The notes under the pieces: generated by a model
What the model was told of the DNA's origin: nothing
What the model saw: only the letters and a program-made list of their open reading frames with translations
Databases searched by the model: none
Program-made: the position numbers and the translations under genes
Part shown: positions 38,201 through 49,032 of the stretch, piece by piece
Layout of the letters: each line of letters begins with the position of its first letter
How positions within the stretch are numbered: the first letter of the stretch is position 1
Origin: Mycteria americana
Taxonomy: Eukaryota > Chordata > Aves > Ciconiiformes > Ciconiidae
DNA length: 64,000 bases
Reading direction: 5' to 3'
Assembly: GCF_035582795.1 (NCBI RefSeq)
Contig: NC_134369.1
Span: forward strand, 61,690,001-61,754,000

Positions 38201-41200
38201 TAGCAAAAAGGACCATTATTTTTGTGAAAAATTCTGAAAGGGGGTGTAGGTTATCACCTGAAGAAAAAGAAATAATCTGGTAATACCCGAATATTGCCAT
38301 GTTGGGCAACCTAAATGAAAATCTGATGTTCATTAGGTTTTAACCATTTGGTTCATAAATCTGACTTTTGGAGTGGAGGTACTGTATATATTTATATAAT
38401 ACATCTTCATTGCTATAAACCTTTAAGTAAAACTCAGTAATTTTTCTTAAAACTGTATAATGTAAGTTTCTTTGAGATGTTATCAAATTTGTCACAACAT
38501 AGATATGTGTAGAGAGCTATGTTCATTCTGCATCTTAATGCATTTTTAAAGGTTGAATCTAAACCTAGAAATTGTAAACCCTTTTCTGGGGAGAAGGGAG
38601 GAGGGTGTTACCTAAAAGTATTTTGTGCCTAAAAACTACAGATCCAGTGTTAATTAAAAAAAAAAAAGCACCCCCCCAAACACTAAACTATTTAAAATGT
38701 TTGTCCTAAATGAAAATACTAAAGCAGTTATCACTTCTGTGACTCAGTGCAATTCACGTCTTATGAATTAACTTTATACACGTACAGCAGTGCCTCAGAT
38801 TTCTATTGTGACCTATATTTTCTTTTTGTTCTAAAACTCCTTTGCGTACTACTAAACACTACACTGTTAAATTTATTTCAGTGGCTGAGGTGGGTTTTGT
38901 TAGACTGAGTATAACTTAAATATTTTTGTGTATTGACTTTGATTTGGAATATGACATTTCAAATATTTCAGAGATAAAGTATGCAGTACCAAAAAATCAG
39001 GATTTATGTATTGGCCAATATGGAAAACTTTAATTACAGGTAAGTAATTTTCATGCTGAAGTTATCACTTTCAAAATTAATATATTGCACACTGATGTAA
39101 ATGCCATATTGTTTAGGAAGTATTTACTTAGAAATATTCAAATTAATTTGTTTTTCTGATTTCACTCGCATTTCTAGTGAGCTCACTCTGCTGGTAAAAA
39201 CTAAATTTTGGTGGCATGTTTACAGGGATTTGATAGGAAAATATTTGTGCCAGAAGGAGGTTATGAGCATCCTTTTTGTTTCTAGGAAAGCACTTAATTT
39301 TATTTAATGAAAATTGTCAAAGTATAAAACACTCATGGTAATGTCTTTCTTACTGGGTTATATACCATTCATTTCTGTTTCACCAGCTGTTTTATCCTAG
39401 GCTATCCCATTACTCTGGGGTTTAAAGCTGCTATTTCTAGTCTTCCTTTTGAAATGTGGGTCCCCAAGTGATCTTAAAACTCCATCACGTTTTTGTCTGC
39501 CAACTCTAGAGTGAAAGCCTCTGAATCTTGCTGCTTTTCCCATCATTGCCTCAAAAGGCCGTCATTAAATTAATGCCACTGCCAGCCTAAAGAAAAAATT
39601 GGATGGAAAACTGAAGCAGGCTTGCGGTGTCTAACGTAATTTCCATTGAGCCAGTGCTACCTTTCCCTCTCATTTTTAATAGCCAACAAAAGACGCACTG
39701 GATAATTGGACAGTGTATGACAAATTTTCTTCATTCTTCTGGTTGGGCTGGTGCTGCCCTTAGTGGGGAAAAAAAAAATCCAGAAATGTCTCTTCAGTCA
39801 TGATCCTTATGATAGCTGATAGGCTGTACAGTGCTTAGTGTCCTGACAGTTTGTTTATAAACTTTCCAAATTACTGCTTCAGTGTATACATAATCATACC
39901 TTGAGCTTCCTCACTGGATATACCATTCTTGCATTGCACTTCCAGAACTGTTGTACTAACTCCCAATCAGAGTGAGGTCAAGTGAGCGGCAAAATTCAGG
40001 AAGAAACAAGTTGAATGAGGCTCACTATTCATTAGTTTCAATTTTTTACTCTCACTTTTTGTTAGCCTGTTTCTGATGAAGAAGGTTCAGGGTGGTGAGA
40101 AAAATAGGTTGCCTTAACAAGAGTATGAACTTTCTTCTCAACATGGTGACAGTTAGCTGTCTCCTCTCCCCCCCTGTCTTTTCCAGCCCCTGATGGGAAA
40201 CCCAAATGGGACTATAGAACTGTTGCATTAATCTGAAAATGTAGAAAAAGAATTTTAAAAGAAGCAAGGTAAACTTCACGTGTTATCTTTATAGCTACTT
40301 CAAACTGAATTACAGGACCTGCAGAAGCAATTGAAAAAAAACCAACACCACCCCACACCCCCCCAAACCAAAGTGGTTCCTGGATATGCAAAACAAGTGT
40401 TCTCTGAACTTAGTGGTCAGAGAAACTATATGACTTCTGTGTTTGACTGTAGAATTAACTATTCACCATCTTGTACAGTGACTCCATTTTATCTAAGTAA
40501 AAGTTGCTGATCAGTTGTTTCCTTTGTAAGAAAGCTCAAGGTAAGATTGGCCAGAAGTATGAACAGGTGAAATGGCAGTGTATAACCTAGCAAGATGAAC
40601 ATGCTACCATTTTGTAAAACAAATGCACATGGAATTTATTTATTTGACTTATTGTACAGGAAAACTTAGACTTAAATTATAACATCCTTGAATTTTCTAG
40701 TTAACTACAATTGTAGTACAGTATCATGTTTTAGTATGACTTCTGTTTTACTGAAAGTACTTAAACATTCATGTACTATATTTGAGTGAGATGAGCAGCT
40801 ATACATACTAATTCTTCCTCAATGGAAAGGAGCATTTCATCATTACAATTGAAGTTCAATTGCTGGTATTTAAGTACTATCAAATAGATTTCTTTCAACG
40901 TGATACGGTATCTGTATAAACTTCAGGGATGATTATAGTGAAACTGAAACACAGCTATATGACTTCAGGTTACCATGCTGAAATTTGAAGCTTTCTGTAA
41001 TGTGCATAATAGCAAAGTTGCACATAGCATACCCGCATTATCAGGGTGAATTTAAACCTAGTACACTGGTGTGATATTTATAGCAAGGTATGTGTGTTTA
41101 CGCATGTGCGTGTGTGAGAAGGTGTGACTAGTGGCTCCAGTAAAGCCAGGAGAGATCGTAACCCTTTAAAGGCTTTATGATGAGGATGTCTGGATTAGGA

Positions 41201-44200
41201 AATAACATGACTTTTACTAAAAACTTTTTAGAAAACCCATGTTCTGAATTATCACCTCTTAAAATTTGATTATGTACTTGGAATGACTGTATATGTCTGC
41301 CCCTTTAACAACATAAAGCTACTAAATTAATATTTAAAATGCTGGCCTGCTTATGTTACAATAATAAAATTTGTGTCAGTTAATTTACTGTCAATTTACA
41401 TGTAAAGATTAAACAATATTTTTTCTGCATTTTATGAATTCTGTATACTGGAGTTTGTTAAAGATTGACATGTTAGGTGATACTGTACAAAATTGTATTG
41501 ACTACCTTTAGTGAAAATCAAAAGTAAAATTCATATGTATTTCCTTTTTACACTTCCATCTAATTTCTTGACAACTTGAATAAATTTCATAGAGCCTTTC
41601 TAACATGAACTATTGTTAATTTAACTGTTGCAATAATTAAGCTTTAAGAAGTATTGTTGGTATATTTATAATTTTAAGAAGATCATGTTTGTTTCATACT
41701 GCTTATTTTTAGCTGTTCTATTGTCACTGTTACAGCTGAAGAACTTTACTAAATACTTGACATTACAAAATAACTTGCTGGGGTTGTCCTCTGTATACTG
41801 ATGTTAAATAAAAATGTGTGATTGAACTGTAAATGTAGATAACTTTCAATAGTCCTTTCCACATTTGAGTTTTAATTTATCTTGCAGTCCCTAGGTGGTC
41901 TTATGCTATCATACTGTGTTGAACAAATGGCCACCATGAAAGCTGTTAACTTGCCATATTTTAAAGTAAGAAGTTGATCGCATCCTGTAACCTGCTCTGA
42001 GTAAATGTTTCACTTCATCTCAAGACGATGCATATGTTTCGATGTTTAAAACTTGCTGATAAGGTCATGTCTCATGATACTTATTTTTTTTAGGACTAGC
42101 GTAATATGAAATAGAATACTTATCAAACCACTTATCAAACTTGTTTAAACTCAGATTCAGTAAAACACAGACATGAATGTATCTAGATTCTCTCTGCCTA
42201 CCTGTCAAATAGGAGCTGGGGCAGAGCATTGTTGTTCCTTCTAGGACTCTACAGGAGCTCTTTCCTCCATGGACTCTGGTGCAGGGTATGTTCTTCATTC
42301 CAGCTTTAGATCTTGACATTTACCTAATGAATGCTGGATTTACAGGCCTGAGAATATGGCTCACTCAGATGATTCAAGCATCTTCTGTCTAGAGAAACTG
42401 TGGCTAGTCTAGAACTAAACTCACCTGAACTAGAACTAAACTAGCTTAAAACTTTGGCTGCAAAATTTCTTGGAACCAATTTAGGCAAAGACTTAAGACA
42501 TTGCCCTTCCATCTGAGTGGGCTAGGGATTGCGTCACCCTTGCAGCAGTGGTTCTGTGTTAACTGATGAAGGAGCCAAACAAATGATATTTACTGAAGTG
42601 TTTCAAAGGCACTTTTGAGAAATTTCAGTGAAAAAAGTTAGTTACTTTGAGCCCAGTCTAACTGAGGTAGGACTCTGTTTGTCTCTTAGGCGAAAATACT
42701 CTGTAAACTAAAGCTGAGGAAATCGTCTTATGTGAACTTGAGAAATTTCTGGTACTCCAGAAGATACTGATTGACCACTATGGTGGTCTATATATATAAC
42801 ACACGTATATTTAAGAACAGGTACCAATGGAGGAACAAAATGAAATCCATCCTGAAAGCTTCTGGGAACATCCAGTTACATCAAATGATGCAAGAACTGT
42901 GTGGTCAAACCAGTTTCTCAACAGTCAGTGTGAGCATGAAACAAATCTAACTTCCACAAGTTCTGTGGTCATAGAAGATACTTTGGCAAAAGATGTCTTG
43001 GAACATGAAAACGTCATCTTCCTTGTCTTTATTTAATAATGTTGCACTAACTTCTCAAGGAAATAACTTGTATGATCACATTATTTTCTGGGTTTTGAAG
43101 TTGGATTTTAGGTAGGTGCTGATCAGCCTTATCAAACTCATTTCGCTCATTTCTTCTCCTGCTAAGATCACGCTTATTTTACAGCTAACCCAGATAGGGT
43201 TGCCTTAAGTCATATGCTTTTCCCTGAGGTTTTCCCTGGTTTATCTCAATTTCATTATTTTCTAATCTGAAAATTTTAAACCTTACAGACTTTTGTAGTT
43301 TGAGTAAGCTAGAGAAACAACCAGTCCTAAGCATGTGAGCCCTTACTACCTAAATGAAGCTTAAGGTCCTATTGCTCAAGCCAAATTGGGTTTCTGCTCG
43401 CAAAAGACTTTCATGCTTTTTCCCAGCGTGCAAGTAGTTGCATCTTTAATTTTTTTTTTCCTCTTGAACATGCTTATCTTCCATTTGCCAGTCATATACT
43501 AGTCTTGAAGTAATCTTGCCTAACACTAGACAGATTATTAGTTAGTATTAGTCTGCTGGTTTTCTAGCAGTCTTGACTTTTCTTTTTGTTGACAATGAGT
43601 AAAATGGTGATACACCTCTGTTAGGAGAAAAACTCCTTTATGTACACAGAAGTTGCAAGTGAAACCTCCTTGATGCCACTATATGCTTTTCCAAGATCTG
43701 GTGTCAAATGGTTTAAGCATTTATACTTTTCTGTAACACTACTAGGACAAAGAAAAAAACAAAAAGGCAAACGGAAGACAATATATTCAAAACTCTATTT
43801 AGTGAACATACAGACTGTGTAAAGATAGGTATCAGCTTTGCTGTATTCCCCTAAATCTCATACAAAATATTTCTCTGTAGTATGTTACATGAATGTTCAG
43901 CATGTGCTTCCTTGAACATTCTCAATTAATTTTATGACTCCATTAGAGATGAATATCTGATTTAGTGAGTATATGCAGTTCAGAGACTTATGCTAATAAA
44001 TCCTGATTCATTTGGATAAGAAACTGTTGGAGATGTTGCTCATGCAGATCTTAGAACCAATGCAGCTGATTTGACTACAGAATTTTAAACAAATGTGAAA
44101 AATCTTACTCTGTTTTGGCATATTATTATTGCTCAGATACTGTATTGCACTGTGGGCCCTTTTGTCAAGCAAAGGTCTCGGTCCAGATTACTTTTTCAAA

Positions 44201-47200
44201 TTACTCCAGGAGTATCACAGTTCTGGACAAGAATACCCACAGAATATTCTTCAAATAATAAAATCTGATTATTTGATATAGTGGCAATAGCAGAAAGGGT
44301 TTAACAAATCAGTGCCATTTTTGCATGGCCATTCATTAATTCAGCCTTTTTTTTTAATTGGTTTCATTGCATTAGTGAAGTGTGCTATGAGACTAATTAA
44401 ACTATAAAAGGGTGTTTTGGGTTTTTTTTACATTGGTTGGTTGTTACATTGGCCCCTTTGCTTTGTTTTTTCTACCTTTCGGTTTCAAAACAGAAAGTAG
44501 GAAAGGCATGGAGAGTTCTGACACCAGCAAGGTACTGAGAGTCAGCTGAGCTGCCTTACTGAAGGAGCACGCGCTTGTCCAGGGCGAAGGCTCAGCGTGT
44601 GCCAAGAGCATTGTGAAGTGGCACATAGACGTTAACTTCCCATATCCTGCTCATGTGTCCAAACTTGCCGTTTAGATCAGTGAAACTACCTATGATTGCA
44701 TCTTTGGCTCTAACTAATCCTGTTCTAATTTACATGAAGAAAACATTAAGTCAGTAGTTACTGATGGTTTTTTTTTCTGCTTAGTAGTATCTTCCTGATT
44801 TCTTATGTGCTGATCTTTCATAGAATTAGTTTCTGTTGTGAAACCTTGTGTTTCATATCTTTGGAAAAAACCCCAAACTTTTGGCTGGAGCATATGTGGA
44901 ATTCTTTTAAAAAATACCACCCTCCCTCCCCCCCTGCAATCTCATGAATTGTGAGGAGGGTTCGTCTTAAGACTGCTGCAGGTCTTTCTGAACAGACCAC
45001 AGCTATGAGTGCCACGAGCCTTGGGTGGAAATGACCTTACTGATCGTATTTGTTAACAGCTTTTCGTTCCTACCCATGCAAGCCTATTCTTACCAAATAT
45101 GCAAAGTCCTGTGTGTTTTGGGAAGTCAGAGAATGCATAGATAAACATGGAATAATAGCCCTGGCAACTAGTGCTAAAACAGTTTGTGTTCAATACTCTC
45201 CCATTGCTAATGGACATAAGAAAAATGACACTGTCCTCTGCAAAAGAAGCACATTCCAGCTGTAGAGTATTCTGTTAAGATGGCAGATGATGTAGCACCT
45301 GCTTGGAGGACTCTGTCTGAGGTTGTGATGAAGATTGTTTTATCAAATTCCTGACTTGGGTCTCGTAACTGTTTCATTTCCCACCCCCTGCTAGACCCAC
45401 ATGCTGACAAAATAATACTGCTAATAAAAGACTACATTTATTTTCAAAACTTTTTTGAACAGTCTCTTAATTTGTTTCTGCCGCTTGCTCAGTATGATCT
45501 GTTTGTTCTTAAACTTTAAGCTGATGCACTGTACCACACGGCAGATCTGCAGTCGTTGCATCTCAATTATTTTGTGTTTTCTATCATGGCTATTAAACTG
45601 TGCAGCTTTGCTGTTGCACTAATAAGTTGCTGCAGCTTTTATTCCATCTTTACCACCTGGTTTACTAGACTGGGTGGTTTAATCACAAAAAGCACTGTGG
45701 TCTAATTTCTTTATTCTTTCTTTACAGGCAGGAGCTTTCTATATATTTTTTTAATAACCTTACCCATCATATTATTCCCAGAGAATGCGATTACGAATAT
45801 TCTAGTCTCACACCCTTTGTTTTACAGATCAGATTTATAGAGTAACTTTTGTATCAGAACTGTAACTTTTTTCAGCCCTTGCTTGCTTTTCTGATGTGGC
45901 TTTCTAAAGCTTCCTATGTTACACCCAACGTAACTTCTTAAATGGCCTTGCTTGAAAGGCTCTGATATAATGGCAAAATTCTATATAATCTTTTTTGTTA
46001 CTCGGGACCCACCGAGAACACTCACCACTGGTAAAACTTCCATGCCTGAAAACCAAATTCTTATTCTTACTTTTCTTGTATGAACACCTAAGGTCTAAGA
46101 CATCTTCTGAAATTAAGTACTTGGAAGAACTCACAAAATTCCTGATCTCTGTCACAGAAGTGAAGTTCTGGAAGTGCTGTTGTAGCCCGGTCAAGTTTTA
46201 AGGCAGTACTTGCAAAGTTTTTTTAACTGTCTGTCTGCAGTAGCACAAGGATATTGATCTTGAGATTGTTTTCACTTTGGTGTTCCTCTGGCTTGCCTAC
46301 TCAGAGTTGCAGAATTAATTCAGAGCAAGGAGTTAAATGTAAGGAGTTCCTGGTATTCACTTAGTCAAAGCTACCTGCTCTGCACTTCTGCTCTTTAAAG
46401 CAGGGAGTGTTCATGGCCTGGGAGGTGAAGCCAGGACTGAGCGAGTCCTTGTTCCTAGTCTTGGAACTTGAATTCCAGAGTGTCTGGTAGTTCACAGGGA
46501 ACAAGGCACCGCACTGAATTTTAGTATGTGCCACCTGTTTCTAGAGGAGTTGTAGGAAAATAAATGACTTTTCATTTTGTTTCCCAACAATTGGTTGCGT
46601 TACAGTGTAAATCTGATATTAGAATAGAGCTTCTTTCTCTTCGTCTGTATGGCATGGTTATGAGCCTGTTGAAAAAGACTTCATATTATGCCATCCCTAG
46701 TACTTTCTGTGTGCTTATACAGAACATATTTGCATATGAACAGTTTGGATCACTGATTTATTAAAGGCTGAAAATAATACCTTTGGATGTCTTTTTCCGG
46801 GGTACTTGAAAGTTGCTTAGTGAATGTAATCTTCTGGCAAGAAAGGCCTTCCAGTTGCTGCTGGATGTAATAGACCTCTGAAGAGTGCTTTGGTAATGAA
46901 CTATAGAGTTCCGATTCATCTTCATCACTTTTGAACAAAACTTTTCTTGGTAAAAATTTTCAGAAGTGCTTCAGTTGTTTGCTCTAAAATTCTGCCTTTT
47001 TTCACCATCTATTCCTTAACTATTAACTAGGAAACTTTTTGTTCTCTTCTCATGAAATACGCAGTATCTTTGCACATCCTGAATGTCTATCAAGTTTAAA
47101 GACCAACCCACTTCAGTCTACCTCAACAGTGTTTGAATCGGATATCCACTACATAAACAAGTAAAAATAAAGTGTTCTAGTTCCTGCAGGTGTGATCTAT

Positions 47201-48656
47201 GGAGGGCACCAAATCAAGCGCCATGTAATTTACTATGTATAAATGTAATATAAAATGCGTGTACCTGTATATACATGCATGCATGCATGCATGGGTACTG
47301 TCTGCTATAAATCCTACAAATGTATCCAGATTCATCACGTGTCTGAACTGGTAGATTAGATGTTTTTTAAAAGGAAGGGCTGTGGTTTTAGTAGAAACTT
47401 GATGACTTGAACCCAGCCAGTCCAGCCCTCCTTCCACCTCTTCTGTCTACGGTGAGGGTTTTCTTCCATCAGTCATGAGCTTTCAGTTCTTGGATCCAAG
47501 CAAGAAAGAGCTCCTGTAGATTCTGAAGATGTGACCTAATTCTACATTGGGTGCTAATTGCTGCCTGAGCTTGTCTAGTTTGATGGATCTGAGTCACAGG
47601 ATCTTAATTTTGAGGTAAGAACCTAAGCTGGTAGCTGTTTAGAGGAATTGTTAAAGTGCGTTTATCATGCCTACGTAGGAAGGAGTTGCACAGTGATGCT
47701 CATTGGTGTGCTTCCAGCTTAGCTGCCATTGTACTCCTCAGCCTGCTGACGCTTGTTATAACTAAGTGATGACCTTGCAAGAAGACTAAATTATATTTTG
47801 GTATTAAGCTTTTCCTAAATAAGTCTGATACACAGTTAGTTTTCTGTGAATTATTAAAAAGGGGCTACTATACATAAATCTGAAGTAGAATCTATCCATT
47901 GAGATCTCTCTGTAAGGTATAGTTGTCTTAATCCGGAACAGTAGCCTCTGCCTAGCAAGGGGTGCCGCGCAGTCGCGGGATTATGTCTGAAATGAAGTAA
48001 GTCTCATTTTATTTGAATGGCGATGTAGTTAAATGAGCTGGTAAAAAAGTTTTCCTGAATGCAAGCTTAAATTGTAATGGGAAATCTTTACTGAACTCCT
48101 GCTCAGTGTTTCATTCTCTTTTAAAGTTACCAAAATAAATATTTGGTTAGATAATCTATTTTTCTATTCAAAGCTTGTAATATTCAATAGTATATAAGAG
48201 ATTGAGCATTTCCCTGTATCAGGTTAGGTGTCAAACTTGTTAATATTGGAATAGGTTTGTTTGTTGCTACCCTAATAAAATGCTGATCACTTTTTTTGGT
48301 GTATGATTTTTAAAGTTTCACAGTTCACAATGACTCCAAATGCAAGGTAGATTAAATCAAATGCTGGGATGAGATTCATCGTGTCATAAGCGCACCCGCT
48401 TTCTTACTTACTGAAAGCTCTTTTGCGTGCTGCTTTACTGGTACAGTAGTGGCTTAGATTCTTTTGTAGGAAAGGTGGTGCCGATGTCTAAAGTAAGCAA
48501 GTGGTAAAAATAAATTGTACTCATTTTAGCTTCAGGCTAAGAACTTTATAAAATTAATGTCAGGTTCTCTTGCTGGATTAATGTAAACTGCTTTGTTTGC
48601 AGGGTTTATTGTCATCCCAAAACCAGGCCAATTCTCCAAGTGGAACTGTAGTATAG
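1976..48656 (+). CDS. WDR20: WDR20, WD-repeat cofactor of USP12/USP46 deubiquitinases (whole coding span, spliced)
   Basis: Joining 1976-2224, 30747-30929, 35945-37222 and 48603-48656 gives an uninterrupted 587-residue protein. Reading through the third exon to its stop at 37238-37240 gives 575 residues. The sequence is nearly identical to the human protein I know (581 and 569 residues for the matching isoforms). Known role: WDR20 binds and activates USP12 and USP46 together with WDR48/UAF1 and influences where USP12 resides. Visible here are an N-terminal block, beta-propeller blades including FSPDGKFLACVSQDG (about 228-242) and WSPDGKYIVTGGEDD (270-284), a WDL blade end at 380-382, a low-complexity Ser/Pro/Gly/Asn loop (about 395-465), a His/Lys-rich stretch (475-490), a leucine-rich segment MEDVPLLEPLICKKI (523-537) that resembles a nuclear export signal, and a last blade ending CTWARPGKV. 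All junctions are in phase 0. Confidence 0.96.
11671..11750. repeat. Perfect minisatellite, 4 copies of a 20-bp unit
   Basis: The unit aaatcatgttcataagattt occurs four times head to tail without a mismatch, preceded by a T run and followed by a degenerate partial copy (aaattatag). The unit junction forms the palindrome atttaaat. The lack of divergence points to recent expansion. Confidence 0.95.
12295..12343. repeat. T-rich low-complexity tract
   Basis: Runs of T are broken only by single C or G residues, grading into gtttgtttgttt. This is simple sequence with no coding meaning. Confidence 0.8.
16292..16330. repeat. Two-copy tandem repeat (18-bp unit, 21-bp period)
   Basis: The string ataaatcttaagtgaacc occurs at 16292-16309 and again at 16313-16330, separated by three bases. 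Confidence 0.85.
16712..16808. repeat. C/A-rich low-complexity tract
   Basis: Long stretches use almost only C and A (caccccc, aaaacaacaaaac). This is intronic simple sequence; the reverse strand reads as the G/T-rich tract common in avian introns. Confidence 0.7.
17560..17700 (+). mobile_element. Decayed CR1/L3-type LINE fragment (reverse transcriptase 3' region)
   Basis: The + strand reads PLYKALKR, stop, L, stop, YCMKF around 17617-17668. This lines up with the PLYKALVRPHLEYCVQFW wording conserved near the end of CR1/L3 ORF2. It carries several stops, so it is a fossil. The edges are approximate. Confidence 0.5.
19708..19785. repeat. TG/TA microsatellite cluster
   Basis: A gtgtgtgtgtgtatatgtat run is followed within 50 bases by catatatatatatgatatatgtg. 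It is imperfect dinucleotide repeat sequence. Confidence 0.8.
21100..21780 (+). mobile_element. Decayed CR1/L3-type LINE remnant
   Basis: Around 21173-21205 the + strand reads ALYKSVGPSVSVH, a worn version of the LYKALVRPHLEYC motif. It is followed by tgaaaaggatgggactgctt, which resembles the (aaaagactgggactcttcag) stretch that follows in CR1/L3 elements. The text near 21730-21765 resembles the usual 3' end (tctgacccagtatggcagttctta). A run of A at 21222-21235 interrupts it. Assigned by recollection of the family; edges are uncertain. Confidence 0.4.
22640..22913 (+). pseudogene. Unidentified coding-like block, possibly a decayed exon or retrocopy
   Basis: A 68-codon open frame with no Met at its head runs from 22640 to a TGA at 22844-22846. 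It has protein-like composition, for example SWSEQTVRLLLETQALLTDL (within about 22706-22765) and WRAVLRVVVSSLEHFGSDPT. Just before that stop, the next frame (22842-22910) continues with FEQHCHKLYALVFHSKGAVS before a TAA at 22911, as if one base had been gained or lost. Base composition is richer in G+C than the surrounding intron. I cannot name the parent. A chance pair of frames is possible. Confidence 0.3.
25535..25640 (-). mobile_element. CR1 LINE fragment (antisense to WDR20)
   Basis: The text tcagggtcattcaggttggg, aggaacctctgagggtctctagtctaacc, then cctgc and gttagattagaccagtttg follows the antisense wording of the CR1 3' region, which in birds reads roughly 'ggttggaagggacctctggaggtcatctagtccaaccccctgct'. 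It is truncated and diverged, as most avian copies are. Confidence 0.85.
27052..27075. repeat. T24 homopolymer run
   Basis: There are twenty-four consecutive T on the + strand. Similar runs occur at 33328-33347 (T20), 29838-29854 (A17) and 37329-37344 (A16). Confidence 0.95.
30747..30929 (+). CDS. WDR20: WDR20 coding exon 2
   Basis: It encodes 61 residues, AADLSKPIDKR through SKLFNEE, and joins exon 1 and exon 3 in phase 0. The acceptor is tttgctctctttgcag and the donor is GAA|gtaagt, both strong. It carries the first propeller-like strands (ESVSLLVGFSAGQVQLIDP). Confidence 0.95.
30930..35944 (+). other. WDR20: WDR20 intron 2 (5.0 kb)
   Basis: It runs from gtaagt to tttgtttttcacag. The sequence is AT-rich with a T20 run at 33328-33347. 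I see no exon, RNA gene or recognisable transposon in it. Confidence 0.85.
35945..37240 (+). CDS. WDR20: WDR20 coding exon 3 (read-through form, stop at 37238-37240)
   Basis: This large exon encodes residues 145-575, from RLIDKSRVTCVKW to GKVVSFNP and a TAA. It holds most of the WD blades and the Ser-rich loop. If the donor GTG|gtaagt at 37222/37223 is used, the last five codons and the stop become intron and the protein continues in the exon at 48603. Compared with the human protein as I remember it, there is an extra Gly/Thr/Asn/Pro/Ser segment near residues 412-418. Confidence 0.95.
   Translation, partial: RLIDKSRVTCVKWVPGSESLFLVAHSSGNMYLYNVEHTCGTTAPHYQLLKQGESFAVHTCKSKSTRNPLLKWTVGEGALNEFAFSPDGKFLACVSQDGFLRVFNFDSVELHGTMKSYFGGLLCVCWSPDGKYIVTGGEDDLVTVWSFVDCRVIARGHGHKSWVSVVAFDPYTTSVEESDPMEFSGSDEDFQDLHFGRDRANSTQSRLSKRNSTDSRPVSVTYRFGSVGQDTQLCLWDLTEDILFPHQPLSRARTHTNVMNATSPPAGSGGTNPGSNGNSITTPGNSVPPPLPRSNSLPHSAVSNAGSKSSVMDGAIASGVSKFATLSLHDRKERHHEKDHKRNHSMGHISSKSSDKLNLVTKTKTDPAKTLGTPLCPRMEDVPLLEPLICKKIAHERLTVLIFLEDCIVTACQEGFICTWARPGKVVSFNP
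37444..37449 (+). terminator. WDR20: Candidate early polyadenylation signal (AATAAA)
   Basis: AATAAA lies about 200 bases after the read-through stop. The downstream context is only weakly GT-rich. Confidence 0.3.
41807..41812 (+). terminator. WDR20: Candidate distal polyadenylation signal of the short isoform (AATAAA)
   Basis: AATAAA is followed within 25 bases by a TG-rich stretch (atgtgtgattgaactg), the usual arrangement for cleavage. It lies about 4.6 kb after the read-through stop and about 75 bases before a possible splice acceptor. Confidence 0.5.
41888..41965 (+). CDS. WDR20: Candidate WDR20 cassette exon (26 codons, phase 0-0)
   Basis: An acceptor (ttttaatttatcttgcag) and a donor (AAA|gtaaga) enclose exactly 78 bases. 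Read in the frame that follows exon 3 (GTG|), there is no stop, and the peptide begins SLGGLMLSYCVEQMATMK and ends NLPYFK. It would also hand over in phase to the exon at 48603. If the donor were not used, translation would stop three codons later. I do not recall this segment in any WDR20 isoform, so it stays a candidate. Confidence 0.35.
41966..48602 (+). other. WDR20: Remainder of WDR20 intron 3
   Basis: AT-rich intron ending in ctttgtttgcag. It contains a (CATG)5 repeat at 47274-47293. Several frames of 60-90 codons lack flanking splice signals in the right phase and read as chance. No transposon stands out. Confidence 0.8.
47274..47293. repeat. (CATG)5 microsatellite
   Basis: There are five perfect copies of the self-complementary tetramer CATG. 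The whole run is palindromic and contains overlapping NlaIII and SphI sites. Confidence 0.9.
48603..48656 (+). CDS. WDR20: WDR20 terminal coding exon (long isoform)
   Basis: After a good acceptor (ctttgtttgcag) the frame reads GLLSSQNQANSPSGTVV and then TAG at 48654-48656. This matches the 17-residue C-terminal tail of the long human isoform as I remember it (ending SP-GTVV), residue for residue in length, and joins exon 3 in phase 0. Confidence 0.88.
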   Translation, partial: GLLSSQNQANSPSGTVV

Positions 48657-48981
48657 CCATCACACTACTGCTAGCAAATCTCTGAACACAGGACAAGAAG
48701 TAATGACAGTGGAACCAGGAGCTGTTCTTCAGGCAAAGAGCATCACAAATTATAATGTGGCAGAGTGTAAACATGGAATTATGTGAATCACATAGTAATT
48801 TGCAAAGGAATAATGTAATGAGTTCTTATTACAGCTAATACTGCTAGGCTGCTCACCCAAGGAAGAGGTTTCATTTAAAAAAAACAAAACAAAACAAAAA
48901 AGCTTCCTTTGGTGCTGCAGGAAAAAATAGTAACATTTTTGGTTTTCTTTATACTTTTCAAGTCCAGTGTAATTTAATCTC

Positions 48982-49020
48982 TCTATATAAATATATAAAT
49001 TATATATATATATATATATA
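48982..49020. repeat. (TA)n microsatellite
   Basis: An imperfect then perfect TA run (tctatataaatatataaattatatata and on) ends just before the gtgtaaaataaa signal. Confidence 0.9.
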
Positions 49021-49026
49021 GTGTAA

Positions 49027-49032
49027 AATAAA
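49027..49032 (+). terminator. WDR20: Candidate polyadenylation signal of the long WDR20 isoform
   Basis: AATAAA lies 371 bases after the TAG and is followed by gtatgtttctt. It is the first canonical hexamer in this 3' UTR. Confidence 0.45.

Larger units (their letters stand above)
37241..41830 (+). other. WDR20: Probable long 3' UTR of the short WDR20 isoform, or plain intron 3 in the spliced form
   Basis: No coding exon is visible. A well-formed polyadenylation signal stands at 41807-41812 with a following GT-rich stretch, and an early candidate stands at 37444-37449. Along the way there are a Pumilio-type TGTATATA (38383-38390) and an AU-rich nonamer TTATTTATT (40636-40644), fitting a regulated 3' UTR. 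How far transcripts extend cannot be settled from sequence. Confidence 0.45.

Noticed and set aside
42827-43036. A 69-codon frame in WDR20 intron 3 considered as an extra exon
   Set aside because: No acceptor in the right phase immediately before it and no donor or family match.
47274-47293. CATG run considered as a functional palindrome
   Set aside because: A tetranucleotide microsatellite explains it.
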